Of a DNA stretch of 48,077 nt, positions 28,148-37,798 are shown piece after piece. Made by a program: the position numbers and the translations under genes. The notes under the pieces are model-generated. The model was not told the DNA's origin, searched no databases, and saw only the letters and a list, made by a program, of their open reading frames with translations. Position 1 is the first letter of the stretch. Each line of letters opens with the position of its first letter. The DNA is from Terriglobia bacterium (GTDB lineage Bacteria; Acidobacteriota; Terriglobia; Bryobacterales; Bryobacteraceae), in the NCBI GenBank assembly GCA_020073615.1, contig JAIQEX010000037.1, forward strand, positions 1 to 48,077. Reading direction: 5' to 3'.

Positions 28148-30421
28148 ATGGTGAGCGCCCGGTCCATTCGCGTCCGCGGGGTGGTACAGGGCGTCGGCTT
28201 TCGACCGTTCGTGTTTCGCCTGGCGCACGCCAATACGTTGGCCGGCTGGGTTTTGAACGGCGAAGAAGGAGTCGAGATCTACCTGGAAGGCGCCGAGCCC
28301 GCGCTCGAGGCCTTCCTGCGCGATCTCGAGGCCCAGCCGCCGCCCGCCGCGCGCATCACCGCCATCGACGTCTCTCCGGCGGCGCCCTGCGGCCTGACCG
28401 GGTTCATCATCCGCGAGAGCCGGCGGCAGGGCGCGCCGACGGTGCGAATCTCGCCCGACCTGCCGGTATGCGGCGAGTGCCTGCGGGAACTGTTCGACCC
28501 GGGCGACCGGCGCTACCAATACCCCTACATCAACTGCACCAACTGCGGGCCGCGCTACACCATCGTGCTCGCGCTGCCCTACGACCGGCGCCACACCACC
28601 ATGAGAGACTGGCCCATGGACCAGTATTGCGCGGCGCAATACCACGACCCCGCGGACCGGCGTTTTCATGCGCAGCCGGTGGCGTGCCCCGTGTGCGGGC
28701 CGCATTACCTGCTGCGCGCCGGCGGCGAAATCGTGGAAGGAGACGGCGCCGCCATCGGCCGCGCCGCCGCCCTGCTGCGCGCCGGCGCAATCGTGGCCGT
28801 CAAAGGACTGGGCGGTTACCATCTGGCCTGCGATGCCCGCAACGGCGCCGCCGTGCGCGCCCTGCGCGAGCGCAAATTCCGCAAGGAGAAGCCATTCGCG
28901 CTCATGGCGCGGGATCTCGAGGAGGCGCGGCTGCTGGTGGAGCTGGCCCCGGAAGCCGAAGCGGCGCTCGAATCGCTCGAGCGCCCCATCGTCCTGGCCC
29001 CGGCCCGGCTGGAGCTGGAGGGCGTGGCGCCGGAAAACGACGAGCTGGGCGTGATGCTCCCCTACACGCCGCTCCACTACCTGTTGTTCGCCGGGGATGC
29101 TCCGCGCGCCATGGTGCTGACCAGCGCCAACCGTTCCAACGAGCCCATCGCTTACCAGGACGAGGATTCGCGCGAGCGGCTCGGCGGCATCGCCGACGCG
29201 TTCCTGGCCGGAGAGCGGCCCATCGCGCGCCGCGTGGATGACTCCGTGGTCCGCGTGGGCGCCTTCGGACCGGCGGTCCTGCGCCGCGCCCGCGGCTACG
29301 CCCCCGGCGCCGTGGCGCGCCTGCCCAGCGAGCGCCCCATTCTGGCCGTGGGAGCGGACCTGAAGAACTCCGTCACCCTGGTGGTCGAGGGCCAAGCCTT
29401 CGTCAGCCAGCACATTGGAGACCTCGAGCATTACGAAGCGTTTCAGGCCTTCACGGAAACCATTCGCGACCTGGCGGCCATGTACGACGTTCCCTGGGAC
29501 CGCCTGCTGGTGGTCCACGACTGCCATCCGCAGTACGCGTCGACCACTCACGCCCTGGGCCTGGCCGCTCGGGAGCATGGCGCGGTGCAGCACCATCGGG
29601 CCCATCTCGCTTCCGTACTGGCCGAGCGCGAAGCCTGGGACCAGCGCGTGGCCGGCGTCAGCTTCGACGGCACCGGCTACGGCGACGACGGAACCATCTG
29701 GGGCGGCGAAATTTTCGTGGGCAGCGTGGCCGCGGGTTTCGAGCGCGTGGTTCACCTGCGCCGCGCCGTGCTGCCGGGCGGCGATGCCGCCGCGCGCTAC
29801 CCCGTCCAGGCGGCCGCGGGATTTCTCGCGCAAATGGAGGGACTGCCCGATTTCACCGACGCGCCCTTTCGCTTTCCCGCGCGCTATCGCCAGGCGCTCT
29901 CGCTCGCCCGCAAAGGCGTGCGCTCCTTCACCACCACCAGCGCCGGCCGGCTGTTCGACACCGCCGCGGCGCTCGCCGGCTTCACGCGGCCGATCAGCTT
30001 CGAGGGCCAGGCCGCCATGTGGCTGGAGCATATCGCCCGCCGGCATAAGGGCTCCGGCGGCGCGTATCCGTTTCCACTGGCCGGCGGCGAGCTGGACTTC
30101 CGCCCATTGCTTCAGGCCGTGGTCGCAGACCGGCTTCGCGGCGAAGACCCGGCCGCCATCGCCCGCCGCTTTCATCGCGCCATGGCGCAGGGCCTGTCGG
30201 ATGCCGTGCTCGCCGTCGCACGCGAACAGGGGCTGCGCACCATTGTCCTCTCGGGCGGCGTGTTTCAGAACGAATTGCTGCTTGCGGATCTTGGTCCCCT
30301 GCTGCTGGGCGCAGGCTTCCAGGTTTGGACCAACCGCGCCGTGCCTCCCAACGATGGAGGCATCAGCCTGGGACAGGCGGCGCTGGCCGCATTCGGCCGT
30401 TTTGACAAAGTCTCTACTTGA
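28148..30421 (+). CDS. hypF: Carbamoyltransferase HypF
   Basis: A 757-residue maturation factor for [NiFe] hydrogenase that makes the carbamoyl group later turned into cyanide for HypE. Domain order: acylphosphatase (about 1-90; [19 protein letters not shown]), two zinc-finger-like segments (about 105-190), a YrdC/SUA5 domain (about 195-375; [20 protein letters not shown]), and a Kae1/HypF C-terminal domain (about 385-757; [31 protein letters not shown]). The first finger has C108, C111, C130 and C133. In the second, the first Cys is replaced by Asp ([10 protein letters not shown]), while C161, C180 and C183 remain. No other hyp genes or hydrogenase are in the window. The start is uncertain (28118 or 28148). 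It converges on the DUF2911 gene with an 8-base overlap. Confidence 0.92.
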   Translation: MVSARSIRVRGVVQGVGFRPFVFRLAHANTLAGWVLNGEEGVEIYLEGAEPALEAFLRDLEAQPPPAARITAIDVSPAAPCGLTGFIIRESRRQGAPTVRISPDLPVCGECLRELFDPGDRRYQYPYINCTNCGPRYTIVLALPYDRRHTTMRDWPMDQYCAAQYHDPADRRFHAQPVACPVCGPHYLLRAGGEIVEGDGAAIGRAAALLRAGAIVAVKGLGGYHLACDARNGAAVRALRERKFRKEKPFALMARDLEEARLLVELAPEAEAALESLERPIVLAPARLELEGVAPENDELGVMLPYTPLHYLLFAGDAPRAMVLTSANRSNEPIAYQDEDSRERLGGIADAFLAGERPIARRVDDSVVRVGAFGPAVLRRARGYAPGAVARLPSERPILAVGADLKNSVTLVVEGQAFVSQHIGDLEHYEAFQAFTETIRDLAAMYDVPWDRLLVVHDCHPQYASTTHALGLAAREHGAVQHHRAHLASVLAEREAWDQRVAGVSFDGTGYGDDGTIWGGEIFVGSVAAGFERVVHLRRAVLPGGDAAARYPVQAAAGFLAQMEGLPDFTDAPFRFPARYRQALSLARKGVRSFTTTSAGRLFDTAAALAGFTRPISFEGQAAMWLEHIARRHKGSGGAYPFPLAGGELDFRPLLQAVVADRLRGEDPAAIARRFHRAMAQGLSDAVLAVAREQGLRTIVLSGGVFQNELLLADLGPLLLGAGFQVWTNRAVPPNDGGISLGQAALAAFGRFDKVST

Positions 30422-30965
30422 CCGTGAAGGGCACCGACGCGTCCACGTTTTCCCAGGCGATCTCGAGCTTGCCCTTGTTGCCGCCCGCGCCCGCGAGCGT
30501 GATCTTGAGCTGCTCCACCGGCGCCGCCGGCTTGCTCACGGTCATGGCCACGCGGCCCAGGTCCTTGCTGGCGTCGTACTCGGTGCCCCACTGTCCCGCC
30601 TGTTTGTTCACGGCGAGCTGCCACTTCCCCTTATCGAGCGCGATAAAAAGCGTGTATTCCCCTGCCGGAACTTTCAGGCCGTTCAGGTCGAGGTCGGCGG
30701 CGGTGTGCAGGAACGTGGCCTGATCGGCGCCCGCGCGCCACACGGAGTCGTCCGGCTGCAGGGCGTCCGCCCCGCCGAATATCTTCCGCCCGCGCACCGA
30801 AGGCGCGTGGTAGGCGATCCAGATCTCCTTGCCCCCGATGGTGACGGAGGTCTGCATGGGCGGGCTCTGCGGGTTGGGGGTCATGAACTTTTTCTTGTCG
30901 GTCTGTCCGAGCCCGACCGCCAGCGTCCCGGCCAACAACAAAGCGCACACGGCAATTCGTCTCAT
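30414..30965 (-). CDS. Secreted DUF2911 protein
   Basis: A 183-residue exported protein with signal peptide [20 protein letters not shown], cleaved near residue 20-22. DUF2911 blocks: [72 protein letters not shown] and [16 protein letters not shown]. The family is common in Acidobacteria and Bacteroidetes, probably a beta-sandwich; its function is unknown. GGAGGAG lies 13 bases before the ATG at 30965. Its 3' end overlaps hypF on the other strand. Confidence 0.88.
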   Translation of the reverse strand: MRRIAVCALLLAGTLAVGLGQTDKKKFMTPNPQSPPMQTSVTIGGKEIWIAYHAPSVRGRKIFGGADALQPDDSVWRAGADQATFLHTAADLDLNGLKVPAGEYTLFIALDKGKWQLAVNKQAGQWGTEYDASKDLGRVAMTVSKPAAPVEQLKITLAGAGGNKGKLEIAWENVDASVPFTVK

Positions 30966-31186
30966 GGTAAGTGGATTCTCCTCCAGCCGAGTATACCAGC
31001 GGCGCGCGGCGGTGGAACGCCTTTGCGCTGGGGTAGGGATCAGGGCCGGCACTCGCCCGCGTCGCCCGCGATCGCCGACGGCCGCGGCTTTACCGCAATT
31101 CCTGATTCTGCTATCCTCAAATACGTTGCATTCATTAAACATTGGCCATCCCGGCCGCTGAGGGCGGGCCTACCTGCGAGGTTCAC

Positions 31187-31939
31187 ATGTCGGGCCATTC
31201 CAAATGGGCCACCATTAAGCACAAGAAGGCGGCTCTGGACGCCAAGCGCGGAAAATCGTTCACGCGCATCATCAAGGAAATCAACATCGCCGCGCGCAAC
31301 GGCGGGGACCCCGATATGAACCCCCGCCTGCGCACCGCCATATTGGCCGCCAAGGCCGCCAGTATGCCCGCCGACAACATCAAGAAGGCCATCATGCGCG
31401 GCACCGGCGAACTGGAAGGCGGCCAGATCGAAGAAGTGATGTTCGAGGGCTACGGGCCGGGCGGCGCGGCGGTGCTGGTGAATGTGGCCACCGACAACCG
31501 CAACCGCACGGTCAGCGACATCCGCCATGTCTTTTCCAAGAACGGCGGGAACATGGGCGAGCAGGGCAGCGTCGCCTGGATGTTCGATCGCAAGAGCCAG
31601 ATCTTCGTGTCCAGCGAGAAGACTGGAGAAGACCAGCTCATGGCCATCGTGCTCGACGCCGGGGCCGACGATCTGCGCAACCACGGCGATCAATGGGAGA
31701 TTCTCTCGCCTCCCGAAGCCCACGAGGCCGTGCTCAAAGCCCTGGAGACCAGCGGCATCCCGGTGAGCCACGACGAGGCCGCGATCGCCATGGTCCCCAA
31801 GAACCTGGTGAAGCTGGAGGGCAAGCATGCCAGCGCGATGCTGCGCTTGAGCGAGGCGCTGGAAGAGCACGACGACGTGCAGAACGTGTACTCCAACTTC
31901 GATATCGACGAAAAGGAGCTGGAGGCAATGGCACAGTAG
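31187..31939 (+). CDS. yebC: YebC/PmpR family protein
   Basis: A 250-residue protein of the YebC/TACO1 family. It starts [20 protein letters not shown], the hallmark N-terminus. Further blocks are [60 protein letters not shown] and the C-terminal [14 protein letters not shown]. Members act as DNA-binding regulators or, as shown for several, as translation factors easing ribosome stalling. GAGG stands 6-9 bases before the ATG. ruvC starts 1 base after its stop, the usual yebC-ruvC arrangement. Confidence 0.95.
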   Translation: MSGHSKWATIKHKKAALDAKRGKSFTRIIKEINIAARNGGDPDMNPRLRTAILAAKAASMPADNIKKAIMRGTGELEGGQIEEVMFEGYGPGGAAVLVNVATDNRNRTVSDIRHVFSKNGGNMGEQGSVAWMFDRKSQIFVSSEKTGEDQLMAIVLDAGADDLRNHGDQWEILSPPEAHEAVLKALETSGIPVSHDEAAIAMVPKNLVKLEGKHASAMLRLSEALEEHDDVQNVYSNFDIDEKELEAMAQ

Positions 31940-31940
31940 C

Positions 31941-32444
31941 GTGCGGGTCCTGGGCATCGATTGCGGATCGCAACGTACCGGTTACGGCGTAATCGAGAGC
32001 GACGGCCGGGACCATCGCCTGGTCGCCGCCGGGGTAATTCGCACCAATACGAAGACGCCGTTTGAAAAGCGGCTGCTGGAGATCGCCGGCGGGTTGCGGG
32101 AGCTCATCCGGGAGCAACGGCCCGAATCGGCCGCCGTGGAAGAGGTTTTTCATGCGGCGAACGCCAAGACGGCGCTCAAACTGGCGCATGTGCGGGGGGT
32201 CGCCCTGCTGGTGGTTGCCGAGGCGGGGGTGGAGCTGGCGGAGTATTCTCCGCTGGAGGTGAAAATCAGCGTGGTGGGATATGGACGCGCGGAGAAGTTC
32301 CAGGTGCAGACGATGGTGAGGTCCCTGCTGGGGCTGGCCGAAGCCATCGAATCGGAAGACGCCTGCGACGCCTTGGCCGTGGCCATCTGCCACGCCACGC
32401 GCCAGTCCACTGCCAGGAGGCTGGCGTTGCCGGAACCGGTATGA
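31941..32444 (+). CDS. ruvC: Holliday junction endonuclease RuvC
   Basis: A 167-residue resolvase that cuts four-way DNA junctions during recombination repair, with RuvAB. Catalytic acids: Asp in [16 protein letters not shown], Glu in [19 protein letters not shown], and the pair of Asp in [16 protein letters not shown]. It starts at GTG (31941), immediately after the yebC stop. Its end overlaps the start of the next gene (ATGA at 32441-32444). ruvA and ruvB are not in the window. Confidence 0.95.
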   Translation: MRVLGIDCGSQRTGYGVIESDGRDHRLVAAGVIRTNTKTPFEKRLLEIAGGLRELIREQRPESAAVEEVFHAANAKTALKLAHVRGVALLVVAEAGVELAEYSPLEVKISVVGYGRAEKFQVQTMVRSLLGLAEAIESEDACDALAVAICHATRQSTARRLALPEPV

Positions 32445-33055
32445 AGTGGTCCCTGATTCTGCTCGCGGCAAGCGCGCTTTGGGCCGGCGACGGACCCCGG
32501 CTGTTCTATTCCCGCGCCTTCCCGGGAAGCACCCCGGCCTACCTGCAGGTCACGCTCGAAAAGAGCGGCGATGCCGAATACCGCGAGGCGGCCGACGACG
32601 ACCAGCCGCTCACGTTCCACGTCAACGAAAGCGACACCAGCGAGATGTTCGGCCTGGCGGAGAAACTGGAATATTTCAAACGCCCGCTGGAAGCGCCGGT
32701 GAAGGTGGCTTTCATGGGGACCAAGACCTTCCGCTACGAAAATGGCGCGCAGAAGAGCGAGGTCAAGTTCAATTACTCCGAAGACCCATCGGCGAGGGCG
32801 CTGCAGGACTGGTGCGAGCGCATGGCCGAATCGGCCGAGCACCGCATTGAGCTGGAGCGCGCGGCGAAGTACGACCGGCTGGGCGTGGTCAAGGCGCTGA
32901 TCCTGCTGGAATCGGCCCTGGAACGGAAGCGCCTGGTGGGACTGGAGCAGTACCTGCCCACGCTCGACCGCATCGCGAACAACGAGAACTTCATGCACAC
33001 CGCGCGCGCGCGGGCGGCGGAGATTGCCGAAGCGATCCGCAAAACGCAGCCATGA
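32441..33055 (+). CDS. Secreted protein of unknown function
   Basis: A 204-residue protein with a short signal peptide ([18 protein letters not shown]). The N-terminal half looks like beta structure ([60 protein letters not shown]). The C-terminal half is helical ([40 protein letters not shown]). I do not recognise a family, though such ruvC-linked proteins seem usual in this lineage (inference). It overlaps ruvC and the following thioredoxin gene by four bases each, so the three are translated as one unit. Confidence 0.8.
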   Translation: MKWSLILLAASALWAGDGPRLFYSRAFPGSTPAYLQVTLEKSGDAEYREAADDDQPLTFHVNESDTSEMFGLAEKLEYFKRPLEAPVKVAFMGTKTFRYENGAQKSEVKFNYSEDPSARALQDWCERMAESAEHRIELERAAKYDRLGVVKALILLESALERKRLVGLEQYLPTLDRIANNENFMHTARARAAEIAEAIRKTQP

Positions 33056-34323
33056 ACCGGCTGCTGCCGCTGGTGCTGGCGTTGGCTGCGTGGCCGTGCT
33101 CCGCGCAGCCGGCAAAGGCGCCACCGAAAGCCGAGCTCTCGCCTCAGGAAAAGGAGGAGCTGGAGAGCGCGCTCGCGGAAGCGGGATCGAGCCCCATCGA
33201 ATTCTTGCGCGCGCTCGAAAAGCATCTCGCCAAATACCCGGATTCGCCCGGCCGGCCCGATATCGAGCGCGCCGCGGTGCGCGCCGCCATACAGGCCAAC
33301 GACGACCCGCGCATCATCGCATTCGGCGAGCGCGTGCTGCGGCGCCAGCCGGACGATCTGCAGATCCTCGACGCGGTGGCGCGCGCCCTGCTGACGAGCG
33401 ATGCCAAGACCGCCGCCGAGCGTGCCCTCAAATACGCGCGGCGCAGCGAAGAACTGCTGCGGCAAATGCAGAAGGGCGGCGCGCATGGCGGCATGAGCGC
33501 CGCCGAGTGGCAGAACCAGACGGACCGCTCGCTCAGCCGCGCGCTCGGCTTTGAAGCGCGCGCCGGCGGCAACCTGGGCCGCCTGGAGGAGGCGCTGGCG
33601 CTGGCGCAGCGCGCGTTTGAAACCTACCCCAACGCCGACGCCGCGCGGGAGAACGCGCGCTGGCAGGAGCGCCTCGGAAAGCCGGAGGCGGCGGCGCGCG
33701 CGCTGGCCGATGCCTTCGCCATCCCCGATGCGAAGACCACCGATGCCGACCGCGCCCGCGACCGCGCCCGCATGGGCGACCTCTATCGCCGGGCGAAGGG
33801 CACGGATGCCGGCTTGGGCGACCTCCTGCTGGAGGCGTACGACCGCAACCTGGCGCTGGTGCGCGCGCGCGAGATGCGCATGCGCCAGAGCGACCCCAAC
33901 GCGCTGCTCACCAACCCCATGGAATTCACCCTCGGCGGCCTGGACGGGGAGAAGCTGAACATGGCCAGCCTGAAGGGCAAGATCCTGGTGTTGGACGTGT
34001 GGGCCACCTGGTGCGTGCCTTGCCGCGCCCAGCATCCGCTCTACCAGCGGGTGAAGCAGCGCTTCCGGGACAATGCCGACGTGGTTTTCTTATCGATCGA
34101 CACCGATGAAGACCGCAGTCTGGTGAAGCCTTTCCTGGAAGCGGAAAAGTGGCCGGACAAGGTGTACTTCGAGGACGGCCTGACGCGCGCGCTGGCCATC
34201 ACGTCAATTCCCACCACCATCGTGATCGACCGGCGCGGGCAGGTGGTGAGCCGCATGAACGGCTACGTGCCCGAGCGGTTTGTGGACATGCTCAGCGAGC
34301 GCGTCCGCGACGCGTTGCGGTAG
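33052..34323 (+). CDS. Exported TPR protein with a TlpA-like thioredoxin domain
   Basis: A 423-residue protein. A signal peptide ([20 protein letters not shown]) is followed by about 260 residues of helical, TPR-like repeats (EEALALAQRAFETYPNADAA; PEAAARALADAFAIPDAKTT). The C-terminal 140 residues are a thioredoxin fold of the TlpA/ResA kind: MEFTLGGLDGEKLNMASLKG, LDVWATWCVPCRAQHPLYQR with the W-C-V-P-C active site, and ITSIPTTIVIDRRGQVVSRM with the cis-Pro. It probably reduces or isomerises disulfides outside the cytoplasm. It overlaps the preceding gene by four bases. Confidence 0.9.
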   Translation: MNRLLPLVLALAAWPCSAQPAKAPPKAELSPQEKEELESALAEAGSSPIEFLRALEKHLAKYPDSPGRPDIERAAVRAAIQANDDPRIIAFGERVLRRQPDDLQILDAVARALLTSDAKTAAERALKYARRSEELLRQMQKGGAHGGMSAAEWQNQTDRSLSRALGFEARAGGNLGRLEEALALAQRAFETYPNADAARENARWQERLGKPEAAARALADAFAIPDAKTTDADRARDRARMGDLYRRAKGTDAGLGDLLLEAYDRNLALVRAREMRMRQSDPNALLTNPMEFTLGGLDGEKLNMASLKGKILVLDVWATWCVPCRAQHPLYQRVKQRFRDNADVVFLSIDTDEDRSLVKPFLEAEKWPDKVYFEDGLTRALAITSIPTTIVIDRRGQVVSRMNGYVPERFVDMLSERVRDALR

Positions 34324-34409
34324 GTTCAGGGGGGCACGGCACCCGGTGGTGGGCGGGGCAGGAGCGGGAGCGGCACCCGGCCGCGTCATGGCGGTGGTAA
34401 ATTGGCAGA

Positions 34410-34862
34410 ATGCGAAAACTGCTCTGCGCGCTTTTGTGGACCACCCTGTTGACCGCCCTCCCGCTTCCAGCCGAAAAGAAAGTCATCGCGCCCCCGGAAT
34501 TCGCCCCCGCCGCGGGAGCGGCAGCGCCCATGTTCAGCCCGGGAATCCTGTTGGATGGGACGCTTTACATTTCCGGGCAGATCGGCCGCGACCTGAAGAC
34601 CCGGGAGGTGCCCGCCGATTTCGAAGCCGAGGTGAAGAAGTGCCTGGAAGACATCGGGGTGGTGCTGAAAGCGGCGGGGATGACCTATGAACACGTGGTG
34701 GCCGTGCAGGTCTACCTCACCGACATGGAGCTGTTCGCGCGCATGAACGCGGTCTACTCCACCGTCTTCAAAGAGCCGCGCCCCACGCGGACCACGGTGG
34801 GCGTGACCAAACTGGCGGACCCCAAGGCGCGCATCGAGATTACCGTGACCGCCAGAAAGTAA
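34410..34862 (+). CDS. RidA-family protein with a signal peptide
   Basis: A 150-residue Rid (YjgF/YER057c/UK114) protein. Family blocks: FSPGILLDGTLYISGQIGRD, VKKCLEDIGVVLKAAGMTYE, HVVAVQVYLTDMELFARMNA, PRPTRTTVGVTKLADPKARI, ending EITVTARK. Here the usual catalytic Arg of RidA proper, in the late 'R..v.v..LP' block, is not kept (TTVGVTKLAD), so it is more like other Rid subgroups. The first 22 residues are a clear signal peptide (MRKLLCALLWTTLLTALPLP), unusual because RidA normally deaminates reactive enamines in the cytoplasm. The next gene starts 5 bases after its stop. Confidence 0.88.
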   Translation: MRKLLCALLWTTLLTALPLPAEKKVIAPPEFAPAAGAAAPMFSPGILLDGTLYISGQIGRDLKTREVPADFEAEVKKCLEDIGVVLKAAGMTYEHVVAVQVYLTDMELFARMNAVYSTVFKEPRPTRTTVGVTKLADPKARIEITVTARK

Positions 34863-34867
34863 GGAGT

Positions 34868-35383
34868 ATGCGATTAACGGGAAAACCGATTCTGGGCGTG
34901 GCGCTGTTCTGCGCACTGGCCGCTGGTCAAGACGCCGGCGGCAAGGTGGAACCGGCCTGGAAGAAGCTCGAATTCCTGCTGGGAAAGTGGACGGGCATCG
35001 CCGGGGAGAAAGACACGCCGCTCGGAGCCGGGCAGGGCGGCTTCTCCTACGAGCTGCAGTTGAACCAGAAGATCGTGGTGCGCCACAACTACGCCGGCTA
35101 CGACTCGGGAGCGCGGCACGACGACCTGATGGTGATCTACCTGGACCCGCCGAGTGAGACGCCCCGCGCGATCTATTTCGATAGCGAGGGGCACATTATC
35201 CGTTACAAGCTGGCGTTTCCCGCGCCCAACACGGTAGTATTCGAGTCCGACGCGAGCGAGGCCGGGCCCAGGTATCGATTGTCGCAGTGGCTGGACAAGG
35301 GCACGCTCCACGGCAAGTTCGAAGTTGCCGCGCCGGGGAGCGACTACAGGACTTACCTAAGCTTCACCGCTAAACGAAGCTGA
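34868..35383 (+). CDS. Secreted lipocalin-like/DUF1579-like protein
   Basis: A 171-residue protein with signal peptide MRLTGKPILGVALFCALAAG. The mature part resembles small beta-barrel proteins of the nitrobindin/DUF1579 kind: PAWKKLEFLLGKWTGIAGE, GGFSYELQLNQKIVVRHNY, LMVIYLDPPSETPRAIYFDS, YRLSQWLDKGTLHGKFEVA. Such barrels often hold a lipophilic ligand, which is not shown here. A ribosome site (AAGGAG) overlaps the preceding gene's stop. It forms a two-gene unit with the exported RidA. Confidence 0.75.
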   Translation: MRLTGKPILGVALFCALAAGQDAGGKVEPAWKKLEFLLGKWTGIAGEKDTPLGAGQGGFSYELQLNQKIVVRHNYAGYDSGARHDDLMVIYLDPPSETPRAIYFDSEGHIIRYKLAFPAPNTVVFESDASEAGPRYRLSQWLDKGTLHGKFEVAAPGSDYRTYLSFTAKRS

Positions 35384-35458
35384 TCGCGTTCGCAAACACA
35401 CATCAGCCTCCTCAACTGTGAACGTCCGAGCAACCGGGAGTTCGACGGATTTGTTAGC

Positions 35459-37219
35459 ATGAAGCGACGAGCCAAGGTGCGTCGCACGGTCACTAAGAAG
35501 TCCCCGCCTCCCCGGAAGTTACAGGCAGCCGTCTCCGCAGCTCCGATCAGACTTTGGGGCCTCTGGTTACTCGGCGCGTTGTTTGTGGCGCTGGCGCTAT
35601 ACTCTCCCGCGTTGAATGGAAAGCTGGTATTTGACGACATCCCGCTTCCTCTCCATCTGAAATCGCTGCGGCAACTGATCCTCCAGACGTGGCTGGCCGG
35701 ATCGCGCCCCGTGCTGATGACCTCTTACTTCCTGAACTATTGGCTGTGGGGCGAGGGGACGTTCAGCTATCATGTGCTGAATGTGGCGATCCATGCGGTC
35801 AATACGGGGCTGGTGTGTCTGATTCTTCTGCGGCTGCTCGGCAAGGCCGGGTGGGCGAAATCGAAAGCTACGGCGGCATCCATCATCGGGGCGGGGATTT
35901 TCCTGGTCCACCCCCTGCAGACCGAATCGGTGAGTTACATTGCCGGCCGGTCCGAAAGCCTGGCTACGATGTTCGCACTGCTCGCCTACGCGGTCTGTCT
36001 GTATCGCCGGCGCGAATCCATTTCCTGGCTGGAAGCGGTAGCCGTGCTGGCACTGTTCGGGCTCGGCGTCAAAACCAAAGAGAACGTCGTCAGCCTGGCC
36101 GGAATCCTGGTTCTCACCGATGTATTCTGGCCCGCGCCGTTTACGCTGGAAGGCTTGCGCAAGAACCGGCGGCTGTACCTGCTGATGATCCCCGGCGCGG
36201 CCGGCGCGGCCATCGCGATCTTTCGCCTGCTCAGCCGATCGGCCACCGCGGGCTTTTCGGCCGCGATGTTCACGTGGTATCAGTACCTCTTCACCGAGGC
36301 CCGGGTCCTGTTTCTCTACGTCCGGCTGGCGATAATTCCGGTAGGGCAATCGATCGATCACGATTACGTGCCTTCGCGCACCGTCACCGAGCACGGCGCG
36401 ATCGTCTACATGTTGCTGCTGGCCGCGCTGGTGGCCCTGTCCGTCCTGTGGCGGCGCCGCTATCCGCTGTTTTGCTTCGGCCTGCTGTGGTTCCTGATCT
36501 GGCTGGCTCCCACGTCTTCGGTCGTGCCGCTCGATGACGCGATCGTGGAACGGCGCATGTACGGGGCTTTGATCGGACTGATTTTCATCGGGTGCGAGAT
36601 CGCATCCCGCGTACGGCTCCCGCGCGCAACCGGCTACGGTATCATGGCGGCGGTGGTAGTTGGGTTCGGCATATTGTGCTACCAGCGCAATCAACTGTGG
36701 GGAGACCCGGACCGGCTCCTGGCGCTGGCCGCCTTCGAGTCCACGCACAACCCCCGGCCCCTGCTGAATTTTGCCGAAGCCCTGGACGAGCGCAACCGTT
36801 GCGACCTGGCGATCCCCTATCTGCGGCGTGCGGAGCTGATGGCGCCCAACAGCTACTATGTGCACGCCATGTGGGGTCGGACGCTGTCGTGCCTGGGTCA
36901 TTACCCGGAGGCCCTGCAGCGGCTGCAACTGGCCGCGGCCCTTCAGCCGACTTCACAGGTGTGGGAATGGATCGGCCTCACCTACGGTCAGTTGGGAATG
37001 TCCGACGAGGCCGGCAAGGCCCTGCAAAAGGCGGTCAAACTCAATCGCGACTCCGAGAGCGCGCACGGTTCATTGGCGCTCTGGTACGAAAAGATGAACA
37101 ACCTCGCGATGGCGGAACAGGAGTACGAGATCACCGTCTCCCTGGATTTCAGCGACACCTGGGCGAAGGCCGGGCTCATGCGGGTGCATCAACTGAGAGC
37201 CGCCCGCGGCCAGCAGTGA
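35459..37219 (+). CDS. Multi-pass membrane protein with C-terminal TPR repeats, TMTC-like
   Basis: A 586-residue protein. A basic N-terminus is followed by about 10 hydrophobic helices (residues about 33-415), including LWGLWLLGALFVALALYSPA and FGLLWFLIWLAPTSSVVPLD. The first periplasmic loop has FDDIPLP and SRPVLMTSYFLNYWLWGEGT, like the acidic first loop of GT-C sugar transferases such as TMTC O-mannosyltransferases. HPLQTESVSYIAGRSESLAT and VKTKENVVSLAGILVLTDVF are typical of this family. The C-terminal 160 residues hold about four TPR units (YVHAMWGRTLSCLGHYPEAL; SQVWEWIGLTYGQLGMSDEA). A role in protein glycosylation is a reasonable inference. It converges on the next gene with a 5-base gap. 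Confidence 0.82.
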   Translation: MKRRAKVRRTVTKKSPPPRKLQAAVSAAPIRLWGLWLLGALFVALALYSPALNGKLVFDDIPLPLHLKSLRQLILQTWLAGSRPVLMTSYFLNYWLWGEGTFSYHVLNVAIHAVNTGLVCLILLRLLGKAGWAKSKATAASIIGAGIFLVHPLQTESVSYIAGRSESLATMFALLAYAVCLYRRRESISWLEAVAVLALFGLGVKTKENVVSLAGILVLTDVFWPAPFTLEGLRKNRRLYLLMIPGAAGAAIAIFRLLSRSATAGFSAAMFTWYQYLFTEARVLFLYVRLAIIPVGQSIDHDYVPSRTVTEHGAIVYMLLLAALVALSVLWRRRYPLFCFGLLWFLIWLAPTSSVVPLDDAIVERRMYGALIGLIFIGCEIASRVRLPRATGYGIMAAVVVGFGILCYQRNQLWGDPDRLLALAAFESTHNPRPLLNFAEALDERNRCDLAIPYLRRAELMAPNSYYVHAMWGRTLSCLGHYPEALQRLQLAAALQPTSQVWEWIGLTYGQLGMSDEAGKALQKAVKLNRDSESAHGSLALWYEKMNNLAMAEQEYEITVSLDFSDTWAKAGLMRVHQLRAARGQQ

Positions 37220-37224
37220 TGCGT

Positions 37225-37668
37225 TCACACAACCCGGGGAAGCCGCTTGCGGCGGGTCACCCACTCCTCACTGACGAAGACGCGCGGGCCCACATCGATC
37301 ATGCGCGGCAGCAGGCTGAAAAGCGCGCCTGGAGTCCAGGGTTTGCCGTCGCGGTTGCGGTGCCCGCGGCGGTTCAACTCGTCGGCCACCTGCGAAAGCG
37401 GGCAGTCTTCGACGATCATGTCGAGGGCGAGAATGATGATCTGCGTCTCGGCGGGATTCTCCACCAGCCGCTGGCAGTCGCCGGACACCTGTAAGCCGTA
37501 GGGGATCTCCTCGACGCGTTCGTGGGTTGCGGGGAGTTCGGCCGGGGCGGCAGCCTCGCGCTCCCATTCGAGGGCGACCAGTTTCCAGCCGGACGCCATC
37601 CGCTGGTTGAGATACTCGAGAGTCGGCGAACCGTCCAGCGGTTCGCGGATGCGTTCTTTCCGGGCCAT
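37225..37668 (-). CDS. Recombinase-domain protein lacking a catalytic domain
   Basis: A 147-residue protein. The C-terminal 90 residues resemble the middle 'recombinase' DNA-binding domain of large serine recombinases: EIPYGLQVSGDCQRLVENPA, then QIIILALDMIVEDCPLSQVA and DELNRRGHRNRDGKPWTPGA. The N-terminal 50 residues (MARKERIREPLDGSPTLEYL; MASGWKLVALEWERE) replace the resolvase catalytic domain, so no catalytic Ser is present. It may be a domesticated DNA-binding protein; chromosomal proteins of this shape seem to recur in Acidobacteria (recollection, not checked). GGAGG lies 6 bases before the ATG at 37668. Confidence 0.7.
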   Translation of the reverse strand: MARKERIREPLDGSPTLEYLNQRMASGWKLVALEWEREAAAPAELPATHERVEEIPYGLQVSGDCQRLVENPAETQIIILALDMIVEDCPLSQVADELNRRGHRNRDGKPWTPGALFSLLPRMIDVGPRVFVSEEWVTRRKRLPRVV

Positions 37669-37798
37669 GAACACCTCCGGTTGGGAGAATGCCAGCACGC
37701 GAGGTGCCGCGATACGAAGATGGCGCGCCGGGGTTTGCGCGTGCGGGCTGTCCACGGATGGGACCGCCTGTCCGCTGGTGGGATAGATCGCAGCCTTG

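Noticed and set aside
27782-30175. Long upstream extension of the purQ frame opposite hypF
   Set aside because: The purQ family N-terminus ([12 protein letters not shown]) starts at 27781; the extension is an antisense shadow of hypF.
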